Assembly (NCBI RefSeq): GCF_038051925.1
Contig: NZ_CP150634.1
Span: forward strand, 2,798,300 to 2,862,299
Source of the DNA: Methylotuvimicrobium sp. KM2
Lineage (GTDB): Bacteria; Pseudomonadota; Gammaproteobacteria; Methylococcales; Methylomonadaceae
DNA: 64,000 nucleotides
Reading direction: 5' to 3'
The position numbers and the translations under genes are program-made. This document shows positions 18,742 through 27,954 of this stretch, one piece after another. Position 1 is the stretch's first letter. Every line of letters begins with the position of its first letter. The notes beneath the pieces were generated by a model that saw only the letters and a list, made by a program, of their open reading frames with translations, was not told the DNA's origin and made no database searches.

Positions 18742-19152
18742 CACATATCGTAGATACCATCCTAGCTAATGTGACCTCGATACCGTTTGTTGTCACCTAA
18801 CGCTCCCGGTTTCGAAATCGCGATCAGGGGATCGCTCCCACAAAAGGTTACAAGCGCTGTGGGAGCGACGCCTACGTCGCGACTATCGAAGCCGCTACAC
18901 TCAAACACCAATAGCCTTTCCGGAAGACACTGCAATCTAGCGCCGTAGGGTACGCTATGCGCACCATGGCAACCCCACCAATGCTAAAACTAAGCCCTTA
19001 TTGATTGATCTGGGCAGGAATTCGGCGTTTAACGGCATGGAGGTACGCGTAGCGTACCCTACAATTTATGTATAACGATGAGCGGTCCTGCGTGGGAACG
19101 ATAAAAAACGAATAAACTCCGCGCGCGCCTGCGCCTCCGGGCGATAATAAAT
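18742..19152. other. Intergenic REP cluster upstream of the parC 3' end
   Basis: No gene is seen. At 18829-18882 is a REP-type repeat (GATCGCTCCCACA ... TGTGGGAGCGACGCCTACGT). At 18945-18965 (GTAGGGTACGCTATGCGCACC) and 19042-19062 (the inverted form, ending CGTACCCTAC) there is a convergent pair of GTAG-type palindromes, a BIME-like arrangement. At about 19083-19100 a GTGGGAACGAT fragment of a third hairpin repeat follows. Confidence 0.65.
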
Positions 19153-21384
19153 TTACTCGACTACAAAACCGTCGACTTTCTGAAAACCGCGCGGTAAATG
19201 TAATCCCCGCTTCGCTCGGACTCCCTTGTAATGCTCGATATCGGCTGCTTTTAGCGTCAGTGTGCGTTTTCCGGAAATGAGCTTCAATTCGCTTTGCTCG
19301 GAAATCACGGCCAATGCCATGACCGCATCACTACCGTCGGCCAAGTCGCTCGGCGGAATTTGAATCAGTTTATTGCCTTTACCCCGCGTCAGAGCCGGCA
19401 ATTCATTGACCGGAAAAATCAACAACCTGCCCTGTAGCGTCGCAATCGCCAGCAAATCGCTATCGCGATACACTCGAACCGGCAACAACGCCTTCGCGCC
19501 CACCGGTAAGGTGACGACCGTTTTACCGGCTTTATTCTTGCTAAATAAATCCTTCAATTGCACTCTAAAACCGTAACCGGTAGATCCGGCCAGCACATAC
19601 CAATCTTCCGGATTGCCAGCCAGCAAACCAATAAATAAAGAACCTGCAGGCGGATTGAATCGACCGGTCAGCGGTTCGCCTTGACTGCGCGCCGAAGGTA
19701 AGTCATGACTTGCGGTTGCATAAACGCGTCCGGTCGAATCCAATACATAAACCGGCTGAGTCGTGCGGGTCTTGACCGCATGCAGAAAGCCGTCTCCGGA
19801 ACGATAGTTCAAGCCTTCAACATCGATGTCATGACCTTTCGCGGCACGAATCCAGCCTTTTTGCGACAATATTACCGTGACCGGCTCATTCGCGATTAAT
19901 TCGGTGCTGTCGAGCGCCTTTGCCGAACCTCTTTCAATAATCGGCGAGCGCCGCTCGTCACCGAACTTTTCGGCATCGACTTGAATTTCTTTTTTTATCA
20001 ATCGGTTAAGCAAAGCTTTCGAACCCAAGGTTTTTTCCAGGGCTTGCCGCTCTTTTTCGAGCTCTGCTTGCTCGCCTTTAATTTTCATTTCCTCCAATTT
20101 AGCCAAATGCCGCAACTTCAATTCCAAGATCGCTTCGGCCTGAAGATCGCTGATGCCGAAGCGCTCCATCAGCACCGGTTTCGGCTTGTCCTCGTACCGA
20201 ATAATCGCAATGACTTCGTCGATATTCAGATAGGCGATCAATAATCCCTCGAGGATATGCAAACGAGCCAAGACCTTGTCTAACCGGTATTGCAACCTGC
20301 GTCTAACCGTTTCGGTTCGGAAGATCAGCCATTCGGTCAATATTGTTCTAAGATTTTTGACTTGCGGCCGACCGTCTAGGCCGATCATATTTAAATTTAC
20401 GCGAAAATTTTTCTCTAAATCGGTCGTCGCGAACAAATGCGACATCACCGCTTCGACATCGATGCGTTTGGATTTCGGCATCACGACCAAACGCGTCGGA
20501 TTTTCATGATCGGATTCGTCGCGCAAATCATCGATCATCGGCAGTTTTTTCGCATTCATTTGCGCCGCGATTTGTTCGAGCAATTTGGCTCCGGACACTT
20601 GATGCGGCAGGGCGGTAATAACGATATTACCGTCCTCCAGTTCATAACGAGCACGCATTTTGACCGAACCGTTACCGCAAGCGTACATCTTTCGTAACTC
20701 TTCGACGGGAGTAATGATCTCGGCGTGAGTGGGATAATCAGGACCTTTGATATGGTCGAACAACCTTTCCAACGGCGTATCGGGGTCATCGAGCAATTGC
20801 ACGCATGCCGCGGCCACTTCTCTTAGATTATGCGGCGGAATATCGGTCGCCATGCCTACCGCGATACCCATCGTGCCGTTCAACAATACATTCGGTAAAC
20901 GTGCCGGTAACAATACCGGTTCCTTCATCGTACCGTCAAAGTTATCGGTCCAATCGACGGTCCCCTGCCCCAATTCGCTTAGCAAGGTTTGCGCGTAAGG
21001 CGTCAAACGCGATTCGGTATAGCGCATCGCGGCAAACGATTTCGGATCGTCTGGCGAACCCCAGTTCCCCTGGCCGTCGATCAACGGATAGCGATATGAA
21101 AAATCTTGCGCCATCAGCACCATTGCCTCGTAACATGCGGAATCGCCATGCGGATGATATTTACCGAGTACGTCGCCGACCGTTCGCGCCGATTTCTTAT
21201 ATTTCGCCGCCGCAGTCAGCCCCAGCTCCGACATTGCATAAACGATGCGCCGCTGCACCGGCTTAAGTCCATCGCCGATATGCGGTAAGGCACGGTCCAA
21301 AATCACATACATCGAATAATCGAGATATGCCTTTTCGGTAAAATTTTTTAGCGGAAGTTGTTCGAAGTTTTCCTGAATACCCAT
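19153..21384 (-). CDS. parC: DNA topoisomerase IV subunit A
   Basis: A 743-residue type IIA topoisomerase subunit that decatenates daughter chromosomes together with ParE. The breakage-reunion domain holds the catalytic Tyr122 ([10 protein letters not shown]). The quinolone-determining region reads [12 protein letters not shown] with Ser82 and Glu86, the drug-sensitive form. The short C-terminal domain with blade-like repeats (from about 500) and the length favour ParC over GyrA. It runs into the mid-field from the thioesterase gene with a 3-base gap. Nothing unusual is seen. Confidence 0.95.
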   Translation of the reverse strand: MGIQENFEQLPLKNFTEKAYLDYSMYVILDRALPHIGDGLKPVQRRIVYAMSELGLTAAAKYKKSARTVGDVLGKYHPHGDSACYEAMVLMAQDFSYRYPLIDGQGNWGSPDDPKSFAAMRYTESRLTPYAQTLLSELGQGTVDWTDNFDGTMKEPVLLPARLPNVLLNGTMGIAVGMATDIPPHNLREVAAACVQLLDDPDTPLERLFDHIKGPDYPTHAEIITPVEELRKMYACGNGSVKMRARYELEDGNIVITALPHQVSGAKLLEQIAAQMNAKKLPMIDDLRDESDHENPTRLVVMPKSKRIDVEAVMSHLFATTDLEKNFRVNLNMIGLDGRPQVKNLRTILTEWLIFRTETVRRRLQYRLDKVLARLHILEGLLIAYLNIDEVIAIIRYEDKPKPVLMERFGISDLQAEAILELKLRHLAKLEEMKIKGEQAELEKERQALEKTLGSKALLNRLIKKEIQVDAEKFGDERRSPIIERGSAKALDSTELIANEPVTVILSQKGWIRAAKGHDIDVEGLNYRSGDGFLHAVKTRTTQPVYVLDSTGRVYATASHDLPSARSQGEPLTGRFNPPAGSLFIGLLAGNPEDWYVLAGSTGYGFRVQLKDLFSKNKAGKTVVTLPVGAKALLPVRVYRDSDLLAIATLQGRLLIFPVNELPALTRGKGNKLIQIPPSDLADGSDAVMALAVISEQSELKLISGKRTLTLKAADIEHYKGVRAKRGLHLPRGFQKVDGFVVE

Positions 21385-21387
21385 AAA

Positions 21388-21897
21388 TTAAAGATCGTCC
21401 TTTGGTAAGTCGACATGTAGTGCCATATGTTTTTCCATGATTTCCTGACGCATTTTTTTGCGCATCAACGCGGCATCGTATAGTTTTTGTTCCAATTCAC
21501 TTTCTATGGTCAAGGGCGGAACGGGCACCGGTTTGCCATTTTCATCGACCGCCACCATCGTAAAGTAAGACGAATTGGTGTGTCTTTTTTCTTGCGTGCG
21601 TAAATTCTCGGCAACCACTTTGATGCCGATTTCCATTGAAGAGCGCCCGACATAATTGACATGTGCAGATAAAGTCACCAACTCGCCAACCTGAATTTTT
21701 TCCTTAAAAAAAACTTGATCTAACGATGCCGTTACAACGTAATTTTTACTATACCGGGCCGCACAAGCATAAGCGGCCTGATCGAGCAGTTTTAATAACG
21801 AACCGCCATGCACGACACCGGAAAAGTTGGCCATATCCGGCGTCATCAAAACAGCCATCTGCAATGTTTTCTCTTGTTGTTTTTTCGATTGATTCAC
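21388..21897 (-). CDS. Acyl-CoA thioesterase, hotdog fold (YciA/BACH-like)
   Basis: A 169-residue cytosolic thioesterase expected to hydrolyse acyl-CoA to free acid and CoA. The hotdog helix and its catalytic acid are in ANFSGVVHGGSLLKLLDQAA (about 19-38); the strand SLDQVFFKEKIQVGELVTLSA and FTMVAVDENGKPVPVPPL follow. The start codon is GTG at 21897, with a GGA-rich stretch 10 bases upstream. It is encoded directly before parC on the same strand and probably shares its transcript; there is no functional link. Confidence 0.9.
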   Translation of the reverse strand: MNQSKKQQEKTLQMAVLMTPDMANFSGVVHGGSLLKLLDQAAYACAARYSKNYVVTASLDQVFFKEKIQVGELVTLSAHVNYVGRSSMEIGIKVVAENLRTQEKRHTNSSYFTMVAVDENGKPVPVPPLTIESELEQKLYDAALMRKKMRQEIMEKHMALHVDLPKDDL

Positions 21898-22155
21898 ATG
21901 TTTTCCGGAGTGGTTTTATAACGCCTTTTCGACCAAACAAATCTTATCGATTCGTATTCCAATTCGAATGAAAGGCTAACAAACGGCTTATTTTAACCGG
22001 TTTCAAGAATGATTGCGCCACGAGACGGAGAAAAGCTGCAGATTCAAGTGAAGCTCGTGGAAGGACGGAAGGAGACCGGCGGATGCTCGCCGAGAAGGAA
22101 ACTGTAGAGTTTTTGGATTATCCTAAGTAAGTGTCCAAAATTTATTTCCCGATTT

Positions 22156-22263
22156 GGCTAGTATCAGGTAACGCTGGAAGAAGTGTGCGCGGCATGGACG
22201 CCGCGCCCAAGCCTATAGGGATATATTCACGGCGTCTTCTGGAAGCGTTACCTGATACTGGCC
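22156..22263. repeat. Palindromic element with GGCTAGTATCAGG ends and the shared constant block
   Basis: The ends are 20-bp inverted repeats with one mismatch (GGCTAGTATCAGGTAACGCT on the left; the right end, on the minus strand, reads GGCCAGTATCAGGTAACGCT). Inside is a hairpin GCGCGGCATGGACGCCGCGC followed by AAGCCTATAGGGATATATTC and ACGGCGTC (22209-22236), a variant of the block found in all the other elements. The ends are unlike those of the TATACC type. Confidence 0.75.
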
Positions 22264-22318
22264 GATAAAACCAGGTAATTATTTTGAAACAATTATTAAA
22301 TTCAGCAGTTTTCGCTCC

Positions 22319-22415
22319 TTCCCAAGCTCGGCTTGGGAAGGCAGCCCCGGAAGCTCTGCTTCCCGTGACGGCAAGCGGAGCTTGCGGAATCGTTTCCCAA
22401 GCAGAATCTGGGAAA
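22319..22415. repeat. Cluster of four short hairpins
   Basis: Four adjacent perfect or near-perfect hairpins are seen: TTCCCAAGCTCGGCTTGGGA(A) at 22319-22339, GGAAGCTCTGCTTCC at 22349-22363, GCAAGCGGAGCTTGC at 22371-22385, and TTTCCCAAGCAGAATCTGGG(AAA) at 22393-22415. Each reads -AAGC-loop-GCTT- or similar. Similar CCAAGCTCCAGCTTGG sequence occurs at about 33923. The spacing is irregular, so this is not a CRISPR array. Confidence 0.7.
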
Positions 22416-22453
22416 CAGCGAGGGAATAGTAATAGTAAATCACATGAAAAGTT

Positions 22454-23293
22454 TCATGAAGCATCTATTTGTTGCGGCTGTTCACCCGGAATAGGATGTG
22501 TTTTATTAGGATATTTCTTTAGTATCGTTTTAACGTAATTTTGCGTTTCTCGATAAGGAGGAACTCCTTTATATCGTTCGACGGCGCCCTCTCCCGCATT
22601 GTAAGCCGCCAATACCCACTCCACATTGCCGTTAAAATGGCGCATCAGCCAATGCAGATAAGCCGTACCGCCCTTGATGTTCTGAATAGGATTAAAAGTA
22701 TCTTTGACACCGAATCTCTCGGCGGTTGCAGGAATCAATTGCATCAATCCTTGAGCATTTTTGTTCGATAACGCGCCGGGATTAAAGGCGGATTCGGCCT
22801 GAATAACCGCCATTACCAACTCAGGATCGATACCGTAATTCGGAGCAATTTTTTCGACCCACGACTTAACGATTTGACGATTGGGATTTACATGCTGCTC
22901 GACCGTTATCGTTAATTCTGGCTCAGGGCGGCGACAGCGGGAATCCTTCGTCGGTTTAATATCTTTAAATTTGATCACCATGCGCCTGGCATAGGGATCT
23001 CCCGCTTTTGCCGCCAACCTGAACCAATAAAGCGCTACCGATAAATTTCTCGACACCCCTCGGCCATTGAAATGAATAAAACCCAAATGGTAAGCCGATT
23101 CGACATCAGACATTAATGCCGCCTTACAATACAATTCGTAAGCTTTCCGATAATTCTTTTTCACGCCGCGGCCGTGTTCGTAAACCATCGCCATTTTACG
23201 AATTCCGCTAGGATGATCGTCCGCAACTTCGGCTGCAAATAAAGGCGAGGAAAAAAATACAATTACGGCAAACAGCCTTAATAGCCAGCTCAT
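22454..23293 (-). CDS. Lytic transglycosylase (SLT domain) with N-terminal SEL1 repeats
   Basis: A 279-residue exported murein hydrolase. The signal peptide (residues 1-20, ending SSPLFAA) is followed by two SEL1-type repeats (about 30-105, AMVYEHGRGVKKNYRKAYEL, LGFIHFNGRGVSRNLSVALY). A family-1 lytic transglycosylase domain lies at about 140-265, with catalytic Glu167 (VIQAESAFNPGALS), GLMQLIPATA and AAYNAGEGAV. It cleaves peptidoglycan glycan strands to 1,6-anhydro products. The SEL1 part may serve partner binding. The same SEL1 type recurs in the caspase-like gene nearby. Confidence 0.92.
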   Translation of the reverse strand: MSWLLRLFAVIVFFSSPLFAAEVADDHPSGIRKMAMVYEHGRGVKKNYRKAYELYCKAALMSDVESAYHLGFIHFNGRGVSRNLSVALYWFRLAAKAGDPYARRMVIKFKDIKPTKDSRCRRPEPELTITVEQHVNPNRQIVKSWVEKIAPNYGIDPELVMAVIQAESAFNPGALSNKNAQGLMQLIPATAERFGVKDTFNPIQNIKGGTAYLHWLMRHFNGNVEWVLAAYNAGEGAVERYKGVPPYRETQNYVKTILKKYPNKTHPIPGEQPQQIDAS

Positions 23294-23602
23294 GTCAATC
23301 TCTCGTTTTGCATAACATTATGACAAGCAATTTTAAAGCCATAAAATAATATTCATTATTTTCCTATGACTTATAACAATCACACAATTTGTTTGGCTGG
23401 ATAACTGTAAAAAATTCCGACATTACTCTTAGTGCCAATGCCGAAAACTGAGATGAAACAAATATAACACCGGGAACACTCCGAAAACTCAGAACGGCTT
23501 CATGAATAACTCGAAAGTTGACCGAATTATAAAATTGCAGCTAGACTTCAAAAGTAATCAGTGCATGGCGCCTATCTAGGCTTGAATAATCAATACAAAA
23601 TC

Positions 23603-24124
23603 ATGAATAAAATCAATAGAATTGATCTCTCACGCCTAAACACGCAATGGCGAATCTTATTATTAAGCGCATTACTACTCAACACTACTGCATGCTCTAC
23701 CAAGGAGGAGGTAATTGCACCGACACCTGACCCCACGATACTGGAGCTAAAACTAAAAGCCGGCAAACTTCTAAATCCCGATATTGAAGGCCGCGCATCG
23801 CCGTTGGTCGTTAGAATATACCAATTCGAGGCCATAGATAAATTCAATACCAGCGACTTTTTCGCAATCTACGACAATGACGTGGCACTGTTGGGCCAAG
23901 ACATTATTTTTCGCAAGGAACTGGAACTTCAACCTGATACAAACCGGAATTTAAGCTTGGAAAGCAAACCTGAAGCTCGTTATTTGGCTATCTTCGCGGC
24001 ATTTCGCAACCTCGACACCGCACAATGGAAAGCATCGATGAAGATCGTCCCCAATCAAACAAATAAGGTTACTCTTAATTTCGATCAATATACTGTGACA
24101 CTGAATACAAAAACTGCCGATTAA
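23603..24124 (+). CDS. TssJ-like (type VI secretion) outer-membrane lipoprotein
   Basis: From the ATG at 23603 the protein has 173 residues: a signal sequence with lipobox (LLLNTTAC, Cys31), then a small beta-sandwich domain resembling TssJ/SciN (COG3521). Matching segments are LKLKAGKLLNPDIEGRASPL, VVRIYQFEAIDKFNTSDFFA, LLGQDI and YLAIFAAFRNLDTAQWKASM. An earlier in-frame start at 23561 would put 14 residues before the signal and is less likely. In type VI secretion TssJ anchors the membrane complex through TssM; no other type VI gene is in the window. It is followed after 49 bases by the caspase-like gene, which suggests a joint role. Confidence 0.8.
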   Translation: MNKINRIDLSRLNTQWRILLLSALLLNTTACSTKEEVIAPTPDPTILELKLKAGKLLNPDIEGRASPLVVRIYQFEAIDKFNTSDFFAIYDNDVALLGQDIIFRKELELQPDTNRNLSLESKPEARYLAIFAAFRNLDTAQWKASMKIVPNQTNKVTLNFDQYTVTLNTKTAD

Positions 24125-24173
24125 AAACAATCAATAGAACCATTCATCACCTTGTTTAACAAAGGCGGAAAAC

Positions 24174-26609
24174 ATGTTAGGCAACATTCCAAAACCACCG
24201 ACACAGTATAAACAGATCAGCACCAAAAAAACTCTGTTTGTTGCGATATTGACATCATTGATCTTCTCCCTCGGCTGCCAAACAACCGACCCAACCAGCC
24301 CAGAAGGCCTCAAAGCTTTAGAAGGCTTTAAACCTCAAGACACCGACAAGCTATTCGTCGTCGATTGCCTGCTACCCGGACAAGTCAGAAAGCTCGGCAC
24401 ACAAATGACCTACTTAACAGCCAGACGCGCTATTAAAACGACCGCGGGGGAATGCGAAATTCGCGGAGGCGAATATGTCGCTTATGATCGAGCTAATTTA
24501 GCCAGCGCTTTAAAAATATGGCTACCGCTTGCACAACAAGGTGATCCCGAAGCGCAAATCAACGTCGGCGAAATCTACGAAAAAGGACTAGGCGCGCAAG
24601 CGGATCCTCGCTTAGCCGCCGAATGGTACCGAAAAGCCGCCGAAACAGGTCATTCGAGAGCGCAAATTAATCTCGGTTATTTATATGAAAAAGGTCTCGG
24701 CGTTGAAAAAGACCTGACTACCGCATTAAATTGGTATCGTAAGGCATCAGGCTTAGAAAACACCGACTTGCAATTTGCTTCGGTTGTCGAGGCACAATTT
24801 TCCAGCGCTTATGAACAAGAATTGGAAGCTTTAAGGCAAGATGCCGCTCGACGTAAATTCGAGGCGGATCAATTACGAAGCCAACTAGCCGACACACAAC
24901 GCCAACTCAGACAACAGCAAGACAATCTACGCTCGATACAAAGAAACTTAGAGCAAAAAAAACAACAGCTCGAACAGGAAAAAAACAAATCCACTCGTAA
25001 CGAATCGCTACTGAAAGCGCTGGAACAGGAATTAAAAGCCGATCAAACCGAATTCGAAGCGCGACAAACTCAAATTTCAAAATTAGAACGCTCCCTGGAA
25101 ACCAAACAGAAATCCATCAAGCATAGAACTCAAGCCGCCTTAGTCCAGGAACAAAAAATCGTCTCTAGCGCTCCGCAACAACCGATCATCGACGACCAAA
25201 CCGCCAAAACACTCGCTAACGCTCGTAGCGAACTGCAAAAAAACGAAACCTTACTTCAAGAAAAAGAAAGTCATTACATAAGGATCTCCAATGAAATCAA
25301 GCGATCCTTAGAAGCGGTAGGTTCATCGGCTGAACATAGCGATTCGCCGAGAGAACAACTAAGAGCGAAGGAAATCAGGGCTAATTTGGACCGACAAAAA
25401 CAATCGTTGCAAACGGTTGCACAGGAAATCAACACCTTAAAAAGCCGAATTAACGAACAACGCAAAGCCGTAACCAAACTGGAAAGCGGTCAATTGATAC
25501 AGTTAGCCTCTGCCGCTCCAACAATTCAAATTATCGATCCGCCGATGGTATTGACTCGAGGCGTTCCGAGCTTATTGTTAAGATCGATAGCCCCATCAAG
25601 AACCATCACCGGCAAAGTCGAGGCGCCTGCCGGACTTAAAACATTAGTGGTCAATGACAAACCTGAAAACATCGATACGCAGGGTTTCTTTAAGATAAAT
25701 ATCACTGCCACAGAAGCGACGACACCGATCAAAATCGTCGCCATCGATAAAAAAGACAAAAGAACCAGTCTGAATTTCAACATCGTAACCCAAGAAGAAA
25801 TCGCCACTTCAAGCATAGACAGCCGACCGACGACACCTAGAAAACCCGGCCGATTTTATGATGTAGACTTCGGGCGTTATCATGCGCTCATCATCGGCAA
25901 TAACGATTATACGGAGCTACCGACACTGAAAACCGCGATCAACGATGCCAAAGCGGTCGAGTCGATTTTGCGCCAACGCTATGGCTTCAAAACCACATTA
26001 CTGCAAAACGCCAATCGCCATCAGATCATGACGGCGCTGAATACTATTCGCAATTCTTTGAAAGAAAACGATAATTTATTGATTTACTATGCGGGTCACG
26101 GAGAACGAGACAAAACCAGCCTTGCGGCTTACTGGCTACCTACCGATGCCGAAATCGACAATACCGCAAACTGGATTTCCAGCGACGATATCACCCGCTA
26201 TCTAAACATCATCGCCGCACGACATATCCTAGTTGTGGCCGATTCGTGCTACTCGGGCGCGATGACCGGAACGGCGATCGCTCGACTACCGGACGGTATG
26301 CCTGAAGACAAACGTGAAAAGTGGTTGAAATTCATGGCAACACGGAAAGCACGAACCGTCTTGACTTCAGGAGGCGTGGCTCCGGTTCTCGACGAAGGGG
26401 ACGGCCAGCATTCAATATTTGCCCGAGCCTTTATCGATACACTACAAAGCAATCGGGGTTTAGTCGAAGACTATGATATTTTTCGTTCGGTATCGAAACA
26501 AGTTCGAACTTCGGCATCCCGTGTGGGCTTTACTCAAGCACCTCAATACGCGCCGCTTCAACATGCCGGCCACGAGGGTAGCCCGTTCTTTTTCGTTCCC
26601 GGTGTTTAA
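24174..26609 (+). CDS. Caspase-like peptidase lipoprotein with SEL1 repeats and coiled coil
   Basis: An 811-residue multi-domain protein. The N-terminal hydrophobic segment ends in a lipobox (IFSLGC, Cys35). Two SEL1 repeats follow (about 118-190, AQINVGEIYEKGLGAQADPR, AQINLGYLYEKGLGVEKDLT). A long coiled coil comes next (about 205-440, rich in Gln, Lys and Glu), then an Ig-like or beta-sandwich part (about 455-545). The C14 caspase-like domain (about 565-811) has catalytic His642 (YYAGHGERD) and Cys692 (VVADSCYSGAM). A GGCGG stretch precedes the ATG. It may be a periplasmic, membrane-anchored protease; substrate and activation are unknown. It lies between a TssJ-like gene and a hydrolase gene, both predicted lipoproteins. 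Confidence 0.88.
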   Translation: MLGNIPKPPTQYKQISTKKTLFVAILTSLIFSLGCQTTDPTSPEGLKALEGFKPQDTDKLFVVDCLLPGQVRKLGTQMTYLTARRAIKTTAGECEIRGGEYVAYDRANLASALKIWLPLAQQGDPEAQINVGEIYEKGLGAQADPRLAAEWYRKAAETGHSRAQINLGYLYEKGLGVEKDLTTALNWYRKASGLENTDLQFASVVEAQFSSAYEQELEALRQDAARRKFEADQLRSQLADTQRQLRQQQDNLRSIQRNLEQKKQQLEQEKNKSTRNESLLKALEQELKADQTEFEARQTQISKLERSLETKQKSIKHRTQAALVQEQKIVSSAPQQPIIDDQTAKTLANARSELQKNETLLQEKESHYIRISNEIKRSLEAVGSSAEHSDSPREQLRAKEIRANLDRQKQSLQTVAQEINTLKSRINEQRKAVTKLESGQLIQLASAAPTIQIIDPPMVLTRGVPSLLLRSIAPSRTITGKVEAPAGLKTLVVNDKPENIDTQGFFKINITATEATTPIKIVAIDKKDKRTSLNFNIVTQEEIATSSIDSRPTTPRKPGRFYDVDFGRYHALIIGNNDYTELPTLKTAINDAKAVESILRQRYGFKTTLLQNANRHQIMTALNTIRNSLKENDNLLIYYAGHGERDKTSLAAYWLPTDAEIDNTANWISSDDITRYLNIIAARHILVVADSCYSGAMTGTAIARLPDGMPEDKREKWLKFMATRKARTVLTSGGVAPVLDEGDGQHSIFARAFIDTLQSNRGLVEDYDIFRSVSKQVRTSASRVGFTQAPQYAPLQHAGHEGSPFFFVPGV

Positions 26610-26620
26610 TGACAACACCG

Positions 26621-26809
26621 TTAAGGAACGAGCATTAAATAACTTCGACAATTGTTGGAAGGCGGTTCGGTGGCTCGATTGACGGGTGTCAGCGGCACGG
26701 ATAGACGCCGTCAAGCCTACATGGAAGTATTCACGGCGTCCTGTCAAGCGAGTCGCCGAACCTCCGCAATGCGCAAAACTTGTAGAAATTATTTTCTACA
26801 TATTCCTAA
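26621..26809. repeat. MITE-like palindromic element, TTAGGAA-end type (copy I)
   Basis: The ends are imperfect inverted repeats: TTAAGGAACGAGCATTAAAT continues as AACTTCGACAA on the left, and the right end on the minus strand reads TTAGGAATATGTAGAAAATA continued by ATTTCTACAA. Inner arms GGCGGTTCGGTGGCTCGATT and its partner enclose the constant block (26712-26741). It starts 12 bases after the caspase stop codon and ends 10 bases before the hydrolase start. Copies K and M have the same ends. Confidence 0.75.
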
Positions 26810-26818
26810 GCTGTAAGA

Positions 26819-27712
26819 ATGGGTTTACTTCGCTTCTCGACAAACAGCCCAGACGCCCTAAAAACGACAACAAAACTTAGGCCGGGAATTGCCGGCTTAA
26901 TCTTGTTGCTCTTACAGCTTAGCGGCTGCGCGACACCTTCAGAACTTTTTGAATCGAGCGCCAAGAGCTTAGGACTTACCAGTATTGAAATAAGCGGCGA
27001 TCCATTTCATCATCGAGCCTATTTGAACCGAATTGCGGCACAATCCGACATTATTCCGTTAGTCCATGTTTATTTAGATGGCGACGGCACGCCTTGGGAA
27101 ATGAAGCGCTGGATTGCCGAAGACCCGACACCGAGAAACCCTTTGATATTGCGTTTAATGGCAGCGGATCAAGAACCGGCAATATTACTGGGCCGGCCTT
27201 GCTACTACGGCTTACATTCGACGGAACACTGCCACTATTCACTATGGACATCGAAACGTTATTCGACCGAAGTCGTCGAAAGCATGGCATCCGCCTTGCG
27301 GAAATGGCTAACAAACACCAAAGCAGCAAACGTAGTTTTGATCGGTTATAGCGGAGGAGGAACACTCGCCACGCTGCTCGCGCCTTACTTTAAAAACACA
27401 AGCATCGTTGTTACTATCGCAGCCAACCTGAACACAAGCGCCTGGAGCCGACACCATGCTTATTTACCACTAGACGCATCTTTAAACCCGATTGACGCTC
27501 AACCTTTACCGGCCGAAATAAAACAAATTCATCTAGCCGGCGTAAAAGACAGCAATGTTCCCGCTTCAATCGTCGAATCTTTTAGCCGGCGGCAAGCCAA
27601 TGCCGTTTACCTGCCGATCGACGGATTCGATCATATGTGCTGTTGGGCAGACTTATGGCCCAATATTCTTAAAAAATATATCACGCCAACTAACCATCAG
27701 CCTGACCGTTAA
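26819..27712 (+). CDS. Predicted lipoprotein alpha/beta hydrolase
   Basis: A 297-residue protein with a hydrophobic segment ending in a lipobox (LLLLQLSGC, Cys37) and an alpha/beta hydrolase domain. Candidate catalytic residues are Ser178 in LIGYSGGGTLA, Asp in LAGVKDSNVP and His in DGFDHMCCW. The strand VHVYLDGDGTPW near 83-94 would give the oxyanion region. It probably hydrolyses an ester or related bond outside the cytoplasm; the substrate is unknown. It is the third predicted lipoprotein gene in a row on this strand, separated from the caspase gene by a repeat whose end lies 10 bases before this ATG. Confidence 0.82.
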   Translation: MGLLRFSTNSPDALKTTTKLRPGIAGLILLLLQLSGCATPSELFESSAKSLGLTSIEISGDPFHHRAYLNRIAAQSDIIPLVHVYLDGDGTPWEMKRWIAEDPTPRNPLILRLMAADQEPAILLGRPCYYGLHSTEHCHYSLWTSKRYSTEVVESMASALRKWLTNTKAANVVLIGYSGGGTLATLLAPYFKNTSIVVTIAANLNTSAWSRHHAYLPLDASLNPIDAQPLPAEIKQIHLAGVKDSNVPASIVESFSRRQANAVYLPIDGFDHMCCWADLWPNILKKYITPTNHQPDR

Positions 27713-27760
27713 AAACGGTTAACCTAACGTTCATGAAGGTCCGGCCATCGCCCCGGCAAA

Positions 27761-27909
27761 TGAAAGTTCGAGGCGTGGCGGAGGGTGCAGTCACTCGCCC
27801 GACAGGACGCCGTGAATACGTCCATGTAGGCTCGACGGCGGCTTTCCCTGCCGCCGACGCCTGTCGATCGAGCAACCGCACCCTCTTCGGAGCCGGCATT
27901 GTACTTTCA
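27761..27909. repeat. Palindromic element with the shared constant block (copy J)
   Basis: The inner inverted arms are GAGGGTGCAGTCACTCGCCC and, on the minus strand, GAGGGTGCGGTTGCTCGATC. The outer arms share TGAAAGT. The constant block lies on the minus strand at 27805-27835 with the hairpin GGCGGCTTTCCCTGCCGCC. It lies between the hydrolase gene and the convergent rlmB. Confidence 0.7.
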
Positions 27910-27954
27910 CAGTAAAAATACAATTAGAATATCGCGACAAATAACTTCCTAGAG

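Larger units (their letters stand above)
21898..22453. other. Intergenic region holding two repeat clusters
   Basis: No gene is seen in these 556 bases. They contain the palindromic element at 22156-22263 and the group of four small hairpins at 22319-22415, listed separately. The remainder shows nothing recognisable. Confidence 0.6.

Noticed and set aside
22319..22415. Possible CRISPR array
   Set aside because: The hairpins differ in sequence and spacing is irregular; there are no constant repeats with unique spacers and no cas genes.
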